In this document: piece after piece, positions 5,879 to 5,940 of the stretch
How the letters are laid out: every line of letters begins with the position of its first letter
How positions within the stretch are numbered: position 1 is the stretch's first letter
DNA from: JBCCRH01 sp039208045
Lineage (GTDB): Bacteria; Bacteroidota; Bacteroidia; Chitinophagales; Saprospiraceae
DNA: 5,940 bases
Assembly: GCA_039208045.1 (NCBI GenBank)
Contig: JBCCRH010000389.1
Coordinates: forward strand, 1 to 5,940
Direction: 5' to 3'
Notes under the pieces: model-generated
What the model was told of the DNA's origin: nothing
Database searches by the model: none
Seen by the model: the letters and a program-made list of their open reading frames with translations, nothing else
Translations under genes and position numbers: made by a program

Positions 5879-5940
5879 GAAAAGCCACGCGATAATAAAA
5901 CCCAGCCACCAAGCCAAAAGCAAAGCCCCCGATATGCGCC
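5862..5940 (-). CDS. Rhomboid family intramembrane serine protease, C-terminal fragment
   Basis: Only the last 25 codons and the TAA stop (5862-5864) are inside the window; the gene continues past the right edge. The visible residues begin AHIGGFAFGLVAGFYYR. This matches the last core transmembrane helix of rhomboids, where His of AHIGG is the base of the Ser-His catalytic dyad and the small residues pack the helix. The catalytic GxSG serine would be upstream, outside the window. Rhomboids cut membrane proteins within the bilayer. The tail VAFPAAPR is very short, and its final residues are encoded by the 20-bp repeat. The call rests on a short but distinctive motif. Confidence 0.75.
   Translation of the reverse strand, partial: AHIGGFAFGLVAGFYYRVAFPAAPR

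Overview
The window looks like chromosomal DNA from a member of the Bacteroidota, possibly of the Saprospira/Haliscomenobacter/Lewinella group; the family-level guess is weak. The reasons are the Bacteroidota-type sequence of the three translation proteins, a promoter of the class used by this phylum (TTG, 20 bp, TAnnTTTG) in front of pheS, A-rich leaders without a clear Shine-Dalgarno site, and short quasi-palindromic intergenic repeats. GC content is mixed, a little under 50% by eye (not counted).

Layout: everything coding is on the minus strand, so transcription runs from high to low coordinates. At the right edge is the 3' end of a rhomboid intramembrane protease gene (5862-5940). A 347-bp gene-free stretch (5515-5861) follows, packed with repeats: a 22-bp perfect palindrome, an 18-bp imperfect stem with a 62-nt loop, two identical 20-bp direct repeats, and three evenly spaced quasi-palindromes. 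It ends with the pheS promoter. Then come pheS (phenylalanyl-tRNA synthetase alpha), a 127-bp gap with another quasi-palindrome and a possible internal promoter, hisS (histidyl-tRNA synthetase), gatA (amidase subunit of the tRNA-dependent amidotransferase) starting 3 or 12 bp after the hisS stop, a 104-bp gap, and an MltD-type lytic transglycosylase that ends 9 bp from the left edge.

How the genes fit together: pheS, hisS and gatA all charge tRNAs or correct tRNA charging, and they probably form one transcription unit from the pheS promoter. hisS-gatA spacing implies cotranscription and perhaps coupled translation. The lytic transglycosylase is a cell-wall enzyme with no functional link to tRNA charging. 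No terminator is visible before it, so it may be read through from the operon or have its own start.

I found no convincing new multi-gene system. The coding genes are intact and ordinary. What deserves a second look is the repeat-rich region upstream of pheS, including the 20-bp repeat that supplies the last codons and stop of the rhomboid gene, and the three helically phased quasi-palindromes beside the pheS promoter.
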